A DNA stretch of 64,000 nt from Charina bottae (GCA_023362775.1 JALMGJ010000063.1:124001-188000); one strand, 5' to 3'. Counted from the stretch's first letter, positions 1-10,053 are shown. The notes: generated from the sequence alone by a model not told the origin. Translations and numbers: made by a program.

Positions 1-1292
1 ATCAATAACATGTGCATAATTAGAACTATGCTGTACCTTTACACTTTAGAGTAGATGTTCTCCAACTTTGTCTGCGGACCATTGAAGGTCTATGAGCTCC
101 TTCCAGGTGATTAGTACAAAGAGGACAGAAGGTTGAGAATATCTGTACAATTGATTCAGTTTGGTGAAGATGGAGACTGAGACTGATTTAACTTTAGATT
201 CCTAATTTGCATTATGTGGGCTGGTATAGTCTACTAATTTTTCCCAATTAAAAGAAAATATTGAATCTGACTTATACAAAAGCTGACAGATTTTACACTT
301 GACTTCATATAACTTGGCTTGCAAAACACAGGCACATCTACTTCAAGGGAAAGAAAGACTGAGGGTAAAAAAAGATGCAAGTTAAGCTTGATTTCTTCTT
401 CTTCTTTCCTTTTATTGTAAAGTTGTAAATCATGATACATTGTATTGTTTCAAAGCAGATTTCAGCACAGTAATGTTTATATAATATGATTAAAAACATT
501 AATATTCTATTATTTAAAAAGCTTAAAATATTGAAAATAAAAAGAGAAAAGTAAAAATGCTATCAGTATTATTTGCCACTTAGGATGTCAGTGTTACAAG
601 CATAATATTATTTAACTTTTCATCCAATGTTGAGTATCAGATAAAGTTCAGCTTGATTTCTGGAGATTTCACAGACACATACATGACCACAGCAATATTT
701 CTTCAACTTTTCATCCTTCTAGTTTCAATTGTAACTTATAGCTATGTTTATACTTTCCTTTCCTGGAAAGTAACCATGTATTGTTTTAACAAGAAGCATT
801 CTCCATTCCAACTGAGTCTGCTGATGTCTGCAGGGGGAGGGTGTCAAAAAAGTCAAGATGACAGTTGTGACATGCAATCAAAGTCCTGCCCCTTCATATA
901 TACCTATACATGATATCACAGACCCATACAAAGGGAAGGGAGGGCTTTGATTGTACAATCACAGCTACACATACCCCTCACAGGTGCCACTGAGGATCAC
1001 CCAAAGTTTGGGACCAATTGTAAAGTCAACAAGGGGGGTTGATCTAGGAAGTGGACTTTGAATCTCCATATAGGCATCCTACATGGCTTTTTAAAAGTCA
1101 GACACCTACTCCCCCTCCCCATTAAGCTCATGTTAATTTTGAACAGGAACAGGATGATGCTGGCTAGGGTTATATCCCCAAATGAATGGCCTTCAACTTC
1201 TCCAGTATCTCTTCCCACAATAATTGCTGGAAAACAGCTGATCTGTAGGGAAAGCTGGGCTGGGTGGAAGCTCACTATTTAGCTAAGTAGTA
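1..1292. other. no gene recognised; unannotated flank
   Basis: AT-rich sequence with no convincing coding region or repeat family that I recognise. The only structure seen is an imperfect inverted repeat, 875-894 against 934-953 (a caatcaaag-type arm facing a ctttgattg arm), which could be the remains of a small terminal-inverted-repeat element. Short open frames here look random. Confidence 0.6.
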
Positions 1293-1306
1293 GGATTCTA
1301 ACAGAT

Positions 1307-1623
1307 TTCCAGAGAATAGCAAGGAGAGATAAGAAGGCCTTCTTAAATGAACAATGCAAAGAAATCGAGGACAACAATAGAATGGGGAAGACTAGAGATC
1401 TCTTCAAGAAAATCAGAGATATCAAGGGAACGTTTTGTGCAGAGATGGGCATGATAAAGGACAAAAAAGGCAGGGACCTAACAGAAGCAGAAGAGATTAA
1501 GAAGAGGTGGCAAGAATACACAGAAGAACTATACAAGAAAGATCTTAATATCCCTGATAAATACGATGGTGTGGTCACTGAGCTTGAGCCGGACATCCTA
1601 GAGAGTGAAGTCAAGTGGGCCTT
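1307..1623 (+). pseudogene. BovB ORF, upstream piece (linker before reverse transcriptase)
   Basis: This open frame of about 105 codons carries the charged linker that precedes the reverse transcriptase in RTE elements (visible residues include KKAFLNEQCKEIED and EIKKRWQEYTEELY). It has no stop codons and stays in phase with the downstream piece at 6622 if the copia insertion and the duplicated target are ignored. It begins abruptly at the 5' truncation point, so no start codon can be assigned. It ends where the copia LTR begins, within a 56-bp stretch that is repeated after the insertion. Confidence 0.85.
1568..1623 (+). repeat. 56-bp direct duplication flanking the copia insertion (left copy)
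   Basis: These 56 bases of BovB coding sequence are repeated without a mismatch at 6619-6674, immediately after the other end of the copia element. It acts as a target-site duplication but is about ten times longer than the roughly 5 bp expected from a Ty1/copia integrase. Confidence 0.9.
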
Positions 1624-1849
1624 TTGGGGTTTCAGGCTTGAAGTAATCCAAACAACGTGTTGTAAGGCTAACAATATCTTTATCCTTAGCCTTGTAGCCG
1701 GTTTGTTTTGGCTACAAGGGCACCTGTTGTTTACGCTTACGTGCTTGCAACAGAGGGACTTGTAAATTTCCACTTTCAGGCCAGATTCAGTGAAGAAAAT
1801 GCCATGCGTTTAATTCTGCATAGAATACTTTAACCAAATAACTTTAACA
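1624..1849 (-). repeat. copia 3' LTR, internally deleted
   Basis: This LTR matches the right LTR at both ends but lacks the segment equivalent to 6078-6467 (390 bp), which is replaced by 15 bases at 1684-1698. It also lacks the outermost ~20 bases found in the right copy at 5998-6018. Its inner end reads tgttaaag on the minus strand, next to a polypurine tract. Confidence 0.88.
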
Positions 1850-1859
1850 CCCCTTCCGC
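1850..1859 (-). other. polypurine tract of the copia element
   Basis: On the minus strand gcggaagggg lies directly upstream of the tgttaaag start of the 3' LTR. This is the place and composition expected of the plus-strand primer in LTR retrotransposons. Confidence 0.75.
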
Positions 1860-1922
1860 ATGGATTTTCGAAACGCTGTGGGGGAAAACTCATTTCACAG
1901 GCACACAGAGACACAAATGATT

Positions 1923-4076
1923 TTATTTCAAGCACATTTGTTCTAGTCCCAAGCTGGTTACCATGGTTGCATGCTTATCACGAGGTAAAGCCTTTGTGAA
2001 GATATCCGCCACATTCAGCTCAGACGGACAATACTCTAATTGGATAAATTTTTCTTGAATTGCATGTCTTACATTTTTGTATTTCACATCGATGTATTTG
2101 GTACGACCTCTGACATTTTCAGAAACAGCAAGAGAAAGACAGGCCTGGGAGTCTTCATACACTGTCATTGGTGAGGTTATATCTACAGATAAATCTACAA
2201 ATAACTGTTTTAACCAATACATTTCATTGATTGCCTCACTGAGGGCCGAAAATTCGGCTTCACACGTTGAAACAGCGATTGCATTTTGTTTTCTTGCTCT
2301 CCAGGCAATGGGTGTATTTGCAAACAAACAAAGGAAGCCACTCACAGACTTTCTGTCTCCCTCTTCTGCAAAAGAGCTGTCAGCATAAATCACAGGCATT
2401 TTAGCTTTAGTAGTTGACACTTTAAGGCAAAAATCAGCTGTGCCTTTAAGGTAATGCAGGACCCTCTTTAACCCTTGCCAATCTCGCATGGATGGTTTGG
2501 CAACCTTACGACTGAGCACTCCAACTGAGTAAGCTAAGTCAGGGCGTGTCCATTGTGTTAAGTGTAGCAAACTTCCTACAGCAGAATGATACAATTCAAA
2601 CTGAGGACAAATTTCCTCACATGCATCACCCTTTAGGAAATCAAGAGTCATTGGTGTTTTGGTTGGTTTTGCATTTGACATTTCAAGTTGACTCAACAAT
2701 TGGTCAATTTTTCTCTTCTGACTCAGAGAGAATTCACCACTCTGAGCTCTAGTGACTTCAACACCTAGATAGTATTTCAGCTCACCTAGGTCTTTCAATT
2801 GAAAGTACTGTCTTAATTGTGTTGCAAACTCTTGTACAAGGTGCAAAGAACCAGTTGCTAGGCAAAAATCATCAACATACGTTAGCAACACCGTGTAATC
2901 ACTTCCAGAACCTCTTACATACACACAAGGATCAGCAATTGATTTCTTAAAGTTCAACTCTGATAACGCCTTATCTAAACATTGATGCCAACAACGTCCG
3001 GCTTGTTTTAATCCGTACAGCGCCTTGCGCAGTCTGTACACCTTCTGAGAATTGTCACAAGCATAGCCAGGAGCCTGCTTCATGTACACTGTTTCAGGGA
3101 GCTCTGCATTCAGATATGCTGTGTCAACATCAAAATGATGGACAACAAGTCCACGCTGTGCAGCCAGAGAAAGTACCATACTTAAAGACTCTGGTCTAGC
3201 TGTGGGTGCATATGTGAGATCATAGTTCAAAAACCTCTCCTGTGCAAATCCCTGAGCAACAAGCCTGGCTTTATACTGCACTGTATTATCAGGAAGAAGC
3301 TTCTTTCTGAAAACCCATCTGGAACCAACAGCTTTCTGGGATGGGGGCAAATCAGTGACTTCAAACACCTTTTGATTCACTAACGCCTCAAACTCCTTAT
3401 CCATCGCTGTATTCCACTTCTCCTGCTCTTCAACAGGCAGAAGCAACATTTCTTGGAAAGACTGAGGTTCACAGGTAATCTGACACACTCTCACCTGCTG
3501 AATCACAAACCTGTCAGGTTTCACACCCTTTGTGGAACGTGCAGACCTACGAGGAATTACCACTGCCTCTTCCTCATCACTGTCCTCTGCCTTTTCACTA
3601 CCTGATTCCCCCTTCAGGTCCTGAACCTGCTCAGGTGAAATTTCCTCTTCCTTCACCTGAGGGGACCCTCTCACCACACTAGGAGACTGGGAACCAGAAG
3701 GCAGCTGAACTGGTTGTTGTCCAGCCACAGGAGCATGGACAGTTGGCTGTACACTAGATTGCAACAATACCTCTGAACTAGCATTCAACCTATCCCAACC
3801 AGTAGGGTGCTCAAAATTAGCACTTCTGGAGACTACCACACAACCATAGCCTGCAGAAAAACGGTAACCCTTAGATCTAGATGAATAACCAACAAACCTT
3901 AAGCGTTGTGCTTTTGGCTGGTTCTTCCTTCGCTGAGACTTAGGAATATGCACATATGCAAATGTTCCAAAAACATGCAGGTGCTTCAGCGAAGGGCGCT
4001 TGCCAAACAAAAGGAAGTAAGGAACTTCATTCACAGCTGAATTCCACACCCTGTTAGTCAGATACACGGCAGTCAT
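1923..4076 (-). pseudogene. copia pol, second frame: integrase C-terminus, reverse transcriptase, RNase H
   Basis: This 717-codon open frame continues the polyprotein after the frameshift. Residues 1-90 are the integrase C-terminal part. About 100-190 is an acidic, low-complexity linker. From about 220 to 470 is a Ty1/copia reverse transcriptase, with WVFRKK and KARLVAQGF blocks, the HHFDVDTAYLNAELPE block and catalytic YVDD at about 400-403. RNase H occupies about 560-700 (YADSSFAEE, STCEAEFSALSEAINE, KYIDVKYKNVRHAI). The nominal start codon only reflects the frame change; the true start is in the upstream frame. The length is close to that of an intact family member, which points to a fairly recent insertion. 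Confidence 0.9.
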
Positions 4077-5890
4077 GGTAGCCTCACCCCAAAACGGGCT
4101 GGCACCTGGGCATCTAACACCAGGCTATTTCTAATGGTATTAACAACACCAATCTTCCTTTCAGCTATTCCATTCTCAGCAGGAACACCAACATTGGCAA
4201 GTCTATGGGAGATTCCTTTTCTACGAAGCCAATTCTGGAACTCATGGCCTAGAAATTCTCCTCCACAATCCGATTGAAATTGACCTACTTGATAGCCATA
4301 GTTTCTCTCCACCATTGCAACAAACTCCTTAAAGCGAGCAAAAGCCTCCACTTTAGATTTGAGCAAATAACAAAACGTATAGCGAGTATGGTCATCCACC
4401 AAAAGGAACATGAAACGCGCCCCCCCTTCACTAGGAGCATTGGGGCCGGCTAAGTCTCCATGAACCAACTGAAAAGGCCTAGTTGACACCCTGCCACTTT
4501 TCCTAGCAACAGGAGCAGCCTTGATTTTGGATTGTTTGCACACAGTACAATCAAGAAAGTCATCACACGTTTTGGATCCTAACTCAGGATACACCTTGGC
4601 CATTTGGGACAAACTTCCCCACCCGGGATGTCCCAGAACTCTGTGATAATAGTGAATGCATTTGTTATGTGGGGGAACATTGGAAATACAATTTCCTGAC
4701 ACAATCCCCTGCTTAGGAAGCATTTCATATAATTGATTCACTAACCTCCCCCTAGCACATTCTATCCCCTCTTTTTCAATGGAACATCCAGTACCCTTGA
4801 ACACAACAGTATAACCAGACTTTACCAGGGCTGGAACGCTAAGGAGGGAAAAGTCAAGTGTAGGAACACACAACACATTTTGTACATTTATCCCCAAACA
4901 AGGAATGTATACTTCACCCTGAAAGGACACATCAGCCATAGATCCATCAGCCAGAGCAACCTGTTGGATTTTAGGCTTGCTTTTTGATAAAAACAACTGT
5001 TCATTGTTCACAATGATTTGGCTACAGGCTGAGTCCAAAAGCCAAGTCTCTGGGGAACGTCTACTCACAGCCATGAGCAAAGCAGACACCTGGGTACGTT
5101 GTCTAGGCGCTTGCTTCCCCTTCTTTCGCACGAACCTCTTTCCACTGGCTCCACCGGCTGGGTGAGGTGGCTGGGGACAGTCTCTCATGAAGTGTTGGGT
5201 CGAGTTGCACCGGAAACATCTCCTCACAACACACGCAGCCTCTGTTCCATCTGGAAAACGCTGTGCTGAAGCCTCAGGAACAGCAACAGATGGCTTACTC
5301 TGCATCTTCTCCAAGTCACGAGCTTGCTGGATTTCTTGCAGCCGATTTGTAAGATAATCCACAGTAAGGTCTTGGGGCCTCAACGTCTGAGTTGCCTCGA
5401 TGAGCATGTCAAAGCTCTTGTCCAAGCTTGACAGGATAACACAAGCTCTCTGGGTATCAGGGATCACAACATCCCGCTCCTCAAGTTCAAGAAACAAAGT
5501 CTTGATTTTATGGAGGTGGGTCATCACGTTTCCACTGGGCTGCAGCTTCAAGTTGTAACGCTGACGTGATAGACCAACAATGGCAGCAGAGGTTTGCTTG
5601 GAATAAAGGGCTTTAAGAGCTTCCCAACAGGCATGTGCAGTTTCCAGATTGCTGATATGCAGTAGCTGTGATGATTCCAATCCCAGAATCAAGTTGCCAT
5701 ACGCACGATCCAAACACAACTGCACTTCTTCAGAAATAGCACCAGTTGGAGGTGCATCTCTCACATACTTCCACAAACCTTCTTTTAGGAAGAAAGACTT
5801 GATCTTCACACAGCAGGTCCGATAGTTTGTGCCATTCAAACGCTCAAAGAGCAGATTGGTTAGCCCTGCAGCAGCAGCCATGCTGACCAC
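4073..5890 (-). pseudogene. copia gag, protease and integrase frame
   Basis: This is a 605-codon frame. The N-terminal 200 residues resemble the copia gag (UBN2-like) region. A CCHC zinc knuckle (CFRCNSTQHFMRDC) is at 225-238. An aspartic-protease motif lies near 283-291, but it reads DSA where DSG is usual, which may impair activity. The HHCC zinc finger ahead of integrase is at about 413-451. The integrase acidic triad is visible as D479, D541 and E577. The frame ends early because of a one-base shift, and the remainder continues in the overlapping downstream frame. The start is the first Met after the leader and PBS. Confidence 0.9.
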
Positions 5891-5983
5891 TCAAAGAAAA
5901 CACGTTTACTCCAAAATGCAGCCTTAAAAACAAACCCCGTTGTTACAGCCAGATCCAGCGCAGCAAACAGCGATCCATCCAGC

Positions 5984-5997
5984 CTGGGCCCGTAACC
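5984..5997 (-). other. candidate primer-binding site for a half initiator-tRNA-Met
   Basis: The plus strand here reads ctgggcccgtaacc. It matches the anticodon stem-loop end of initiator tRNA-Met (ctgggcccataacc) with one mismatch, so the minus strand is complementary to it. Drosophila copia is known to prime from an internally cleaved initiator tRNA-Met rather than from the CCA end. The site directly abuts position 5998, which suggests the LTR really ends there. Confidence 0.65.
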
Positions 5998-6618
5998 TAT
6001 TAGGTGATGGTGGCCATTTGGGGTTTCAGGCTTGAAGTAATCCAAACAATGTGTTGTAAGGCTAACAATATCTTTATTGATAGCATAAGGCAATAATGGA
6101 TGTATGGTGCATTATTGCAAAAAGGAAAAATCAAAGCATAAGCAGAGTTCCATCACCAGAAGTGAGGAAAGAAAAACATCATGGTCTGTGCAAAGACCAG
6201 GCATAGTTACAGTTCAGATACAAGTACATGTAGATAGCAGTCTACATAAAGAAAGCATAGGAAGAACATAAGTGAGAACATAAGTGAGAACAAATACCCA
6301 TGGTTCATAGCTGAAATATACCCATGGTTCAGAAATTTGATTGGTTCTCTTTCAGCCTAGCATTTTGGTAGCAATTGTACTTACTATAAACCGTCACACG
6401 ATGGCAGTGTGGCGCGTTGGCTTTCCTTCGAGATATTTTTCAGTTCCCCTGGGAAAAACGCTGATAACGGTTTGTTTTGGCTACAAGGGCACCTGTTGTT
6501 TACGCTTACGTGCTTGCAACAGAGGGACTTGTAAATTTCCACTTTCAGGCCAGATTCAGTGAAGAAAATGCCATGCGTTTAATTCTGCATAGAATACTTT
6601 AACCAAATAACTTTAACA
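5998..6618 (-). repeat. copia 5' LTR, complete copy
   Basis: Bases 6017-6618 align with the left LTR apart from its 390-bp internal deletion. The outer end is aaca at 6615-6618 (tgtt on the minus strand). The inner boundary is either 6019 (ending ...cccca on the minus strand) or, more likely, 5998, because the primer-binding site begins there. It holds the promoter and polyadenylation region of the element; I did not resolve a TATA box. Confidence 0.8.
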
Positions 6619-6674
6619 GGTGTGGTCACTGAGCTTGAGCCGGACATCCTAGAGAGTGAAGTCAAGTGGGCCTT
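6619..6674 (+). repeat. 56-bp direct duplication flanking the copia insertion (right copy)
   Basis: This is the second copy of bases 1568-1623, directly abutting the terminal tgtt/aaca end of the right LTR. BovB coding sequence continues in frame from here. Confidence 0.9.
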
Positions 6675-8151
6675 AGGAAGCATTACTAACAACAAAGCTA
6701 GCGGAGAAGACAGTATCCCAGCTGAGCTATTTAAAATCCTAAGAGATGATGCTGTTAAAGTGCTGCACTCAATATGCCAACAAATTTGGAAAACTCAACA
6801 GTGGCCACAGGATTGGAAAAGGTCAGTTTACGTTCCAATTCCAAAGAAAGGCAATGCCAAAGAATGCTCAAACTACCGTACAATTGCTCTCATTTCACAT
6901 GCTAGCAAGGTTATGCTCAAAATCCTACAAGCTAGGCTTCAGCAGTATGTGAACCGAGAACTACCAGAAGTGCAAGCTGGGTTTCGAAGAGGCAGAGGAA
7001 CTAGAGATCAGATTGCCAACATTCGCTGGATCATGGAAAAAGCAAGAGAGTTCCAGAAAAACATCTACTTCTGCTTCATTGACTACGCTAAAGCCTTTGA
7101 TTGTGTGGATCACAACAAACTGTGGCAAAGTCTTAAAGAGATGGGAGTACCAGACCACCTTACCTGTCTCCTGAGAAACCTGTATGTGGGTCAAGAAGCA
7201 ACAGTTAGAACCGGACATGGAACAACCGACTGGTTCAAAATCAGGAAAGGAGTACGACAAGGCTGTATATTATCACCCTGCTTATTTAACTTATATGCAG
7301 AGTACATCATGAGAAATGCCGGGCTGGATGAATCACAAGCCGGAGTTAAGATTGCCGGGAGAAAGATCAACAACCTCAGATATGCAGACGATACCACCCT
7401 AATGGCAGAAAGTGAAGAGGAACTAAAGAGCCTCTTGATGAGGGTGAAAGAGGAGAGTGCAAAAGCTGGCTTGAAACTCAACATTAAAAAAACCCAGATC
7501 ATGGCATCTGGTCCCATCACTTCCTGGCAAATAGAAGGGGAAGAAATGGAAGCAGTGACAGATTTTATTTTCTTGGGCTCCAAGATCACCGTAGACGGTG
7601 ACTGCAGCCATGAAATTAAAAGACGCTTGCTCCTTGGGAGGAAAGCTATGGCAAACCTAGCCAACATATTAAAAAGCAGAGACATCACCTTGCCGACAAA
7701 GGTCTGTATAGTTAAAGCTATGGTTTTTCCAGTAGTAATCTATGGGTGTGAGAGTTGGACCATAAGGAACGCTGAGCGCCGAAGAATTGATGCTTTCGAA
7801 CTGTGGTGCTGGAGAAGACTCTTGAGAGTCCCTTGGACTGCAAGGAGGTCAAACCAGTTAATCCTAAAGGAAATCAACCCTGACTGCTCATTGGAAGGAC
7901 AGATGCTGAAGCTGAAACTCAAATACTTTGGCCACCTAATGCGAAGAGAGGACTCACTGGAAAAGACCCTGATGCTGGGAAAGACTGAAGGCAAAAGGAG
8001 AAGGGGACGGCAGAGGATGAGATGGTTAGATAGCATCACCGATGTAATGAACATGAATTTGAGTAAACTCCGAGAGACAGTGGAGGACAGGAAGGCCTGG
8101 CGTGCTATGGTCCATGAGGTCACAAAGAGTCGGACACGACTAAACGACTGA
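6622..8151 (+). pseudogene. BovB reverse transcriptase and C-terminal region
   Basis: This 509-codon open frame runs without stops to the end of the LINE. The reverse transcriptase blocks are clear: VPIPKKGN and YRTIALISHASK at about 73-95, GFRRGRGTRDQI at about 120-131, FIDYAKAFDCVDH at about 152-164, GVRQGCILSPCLFN at about 210-223 and catalytic YADD at 254-257. The C-terminal part has the BovB-typical region RHMRREDSLEKT-like through WLDSITDVMNMNLSKLRE and ends at ...SRTRLND. It is a pseudogene only through 5' truncation and the copia insertion. The RT itself appears intact, so the insertion is probably not ancient. Confidence 0.9.
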
Positions 8152-8328
8152 ACAACAACAACAAGGATTCTAACAGCATTCTGCGTGCGTCATGCCGGCC
8201 ACGTGACCGCGGAAGCGTCTTCGGACAATGCTGGCTCTTTGGCTAACAAACGGAGATGAGAACCAGTCCCTAGAGTTGGATGCGACTGCACAAATGTGTG
8301 GGGGGAACCTTTACCTTTTGGGATTCTA

Positions 8329-8467
8329 CAGCTGTTTCTTCCTACTTAGCTCTTTGCCACCAATCAACTGAGCAGCTACTGAAGAAAAATCACACAAGAA
8401 GGGAGCACATTTATTGATTAAACACAGCATATGTTAGAAGAAAGGTGCTAGCAGGGCTATGAGATTA
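8329..8467. other. short spacer, nothing recognised
   Basis: This is the flank between the Sauria SINE end and the Penelope target duplication. No feature is seen. Confidence 0.5.
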
Positions 8468-8573
8468 TACTAGCTCTGAGTCTATGAAGGTTCTCAGTCA
8501 TCCAGGTGGAATTGTCTGTAGCTTGAATCATGTCAACTGGATTTCTATTTTCTTAGTGGAAACGTTTCGCTCC

Positions 8574-8594
8574 TTATCCAAGGAGCTTCTTCAG
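8574..8594 (-). ncRNA. candidate hammerhead ribozyme core (Penelope terminal region)
   Basis: On the minus strand the core CTGAAGA, a stem II of gctcctt/aaggagc with a ggat loop, and GAAAC occur in the hammerhead order. Penelope-like elements are known to carry short hammerhead motifs in their terminal repeats. Stem III would be tiny (acgt), and stem I is only weakly evident. Confidence 0.55.
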
Positions 8595-8691
8595 TCTGAG
8601 CAAAGTTGGTAAGGGAATCCTAAATATGTTCCTAGGTAGCTGTGTGACCTTACACCTGGGGCTAGGTCATGGTTATATTGAGATGTAATTT

Positions 8692-10053
8692 TTAAGTCCT
8701 TTTATCATCTAATGGAGGGTCGTTAAAATCACCATGCTGCTGTTGAGCTTCTGAAATGGTCTTAATCTTCCTAGGCACAGAAGACAACACGGGGAGGAAG
8801 ATGGGGGAGAGTTTGTGCCTGAGGCCCCCACCTCTATTCAAGGAAGGATTTTCCAAGTTGGCATAAATGGATTCCTTGACCCCTCTCTCAAACCACCTAT
8901 CTTCTCTGTCTAAAATGTGAACATTAATGTCCTCAAATGAGTGTCCTTTTTCTTTTAGATGAAGATAAACTGCTGACTCTGGTCCTGTGGTGTTATTTCT
9001 CCTGTGTTGGGCCATCCTCCTGTACATAGGTTGTTTGGTTTCTCCAATGTAGAGTTCAGAGCACTCCTCACTGCACTGGATTGCATAAACTACATTGCTT
9101 TTCTTATGTTTTGGAGTTTGATCTTTGGGGTGTACAAGCCTCTGTCTCAGTGTGTTGGTGGGTTTGAAATATACAGGTATGTGGTGTTTGCCAAATATCC
9201 GTTTTATCTTCTCAGACACGCCAGCCATGTAGGGAATTACCAGGTTCTTTCGTTTACTCTGAGTCTCAGCCCTATCTGTCGCTGTTTTAGGTCTGGTAGA
9301 TTTAGATTTGGTGAAGGCCCAATTTGGATATCCACAGGCCTTCAGGGCTGTTCTCAGGTGCTGATTTTCATTCTTTTTGGAATCCATGGAGGTGGGGATG
9401 GTTTCTGCTCTGTGTGACAATGTCCTGATGACTCCTAGTTTGTGCTGCAGTGGATGGTGGGAGTCAAACATCAGATATTGATCTGTGTGTGTGGGTTTCC
9501 TGTAGATCCCTATTTCTAGCTTGCCACCGGTCCCAATGAGGACTTCACAGTCTAGGAATGCCAGTCTGTTGTCCTTGGTGTCTTCTCTGGTGAAGCTAAT
9601 GTTGGCATCTATAGTGTTTATATGGTCCGTGAAGGCCTGTACTTCCTGGGCCTTGATTTTGACCCAGGTGTCATCCACATACCTAAACCAGTGGGTGGGC
9701 ACCGTTCCCTGGAATGTGTTGAGTGCTTTCTTCTCCACTTCTTCCATGTATAAATTGGCCACAATGGGTGACACAGGAGAACCCATGGCACAGCCGTGTT
9801 TTTGTCTGTAAAAGTCACCTCTGTATGTGAAATAAGTGGTGTTAAGACACAGGTCCAGAAGATGGCAGATCTGGTTTGGGTTGAGATGGCTTCTCCTTTC
9901 CAGGGTGCTGTCCTCTTCTAGTCTCTTCCTGACAGCGGATAGAGCATGATTGGTGGGGATGCTGGTGAAATTCTGAAATGGTCTTAATCTTCCTAGGCAC
10001 AGAAGACAACACGGGGAGGAAGATGGGGGAGAGTTTGTGCCTGAGGCCCCCAC
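8692..10053 (-). pseudogene. Penelope-like RT plus GIY-YIG endonuclease, 5'-truncated
   Basis: A 453-codon frame. The first ~27 residues come from the rearranged duplicated segment read in another phase, so they are not native. From residue 28 onward it matches the Penelope RT: HGCAMGSPVSPIVANLYM at about 86-103 and catalytic YVDD at about 125-128. After it come the IYRKPTHTDQYL block at about 183-194 and a basic linker. A GIY-YIG nuclease follows (VVYAIQCSEECSELYIGET at 321-339, with a downstream conserved E in the HILDREDRW region). The N-terminal RT motifs are missing, so it cannot be functional. Neighbouring duplicated pieces at 9842-10261 encode fragments of the same C-terminus. Confidence 0.88.

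Larger units (their letters stand above)
1624..6618 (-). mobile_element. Ty1/copia LTR retrotransposon, broken
   Basis: This minus-strand element has two LTRs, a primer-binding site, a polypurine tract and a gag-protease-integrase-RT-RNase H order. Integrase before RT marks it as Ty1/copia rather than gypsy. One apparent single-base frameshift near 4077-4090, within a short homopolymer, splits an otherwise open polyprotein into two frames that overlap by 4 bases. Its 3' LTR (left) is internally deleted and shortened at its outer end. It interrupts the RT region of a BovB LINE and is flanked by a 56-bp duplication instead of a short one. Copia elements are sparse in vertebrates but known from reptiles, fish and amphibians. 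Confidence 0.92.
1305..8164 (+). mobile_element. BovB (RTE clade) non-LTR retrotransposon, 5'-truncated, interrupted by a copia element
   Basis: The outer limits are set by a 13-bp target duplication, aggattctaacag, at 1292-1304 and 8164-8176. The 3' end is the BovB-type (aac)n tail after the stop codon at 8149-8151. Coding sequence is open from about 1307 to 1623 and again from 6675 to 8151, so only the copia insertion and 5' truncation disrupt it. The N-terminal endonuclease domain is missing. BovB is known for patchy, horizontally acquired distribution in squamates and ruminants. Assignment rests on the C-terminal block (GHLMRREDSLEKTLMLGK) and the tail. A second, 276-bp copy lies at 61266-61541. 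Confidence 0.9.
1301..8319 (+). mobile_element. Sauria SINE, 5'-truncated, split by BovB insertion
   Basis: The 3' part of a Sauria-type SINE lies at 8177-8319 and ends in the typical gaacctttacctttt. It matches the 3' half of the full-length copy at 21111-21446. Its first four bases (acag, 1301-1304) are on the far side of the BovB insertion. The SINE's own target duplication appears to be ggattcta, at 1293-1300 and 8321-8328. It is therefore the oldest layer of the nest SINE, then BovB, then copia. It codes for nothing. Confidence 0.75.

Noticed and set aside
6961..7688. Minus-strand frames of up to 165 codons
   Set aside because: They are antisense shadows of the BovB reverse transcriptase.
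9004..9417. Plus-strand frames within the Penelope element
   Set aside because: They are antisense shadows of the RT and GIY-YIG frame.
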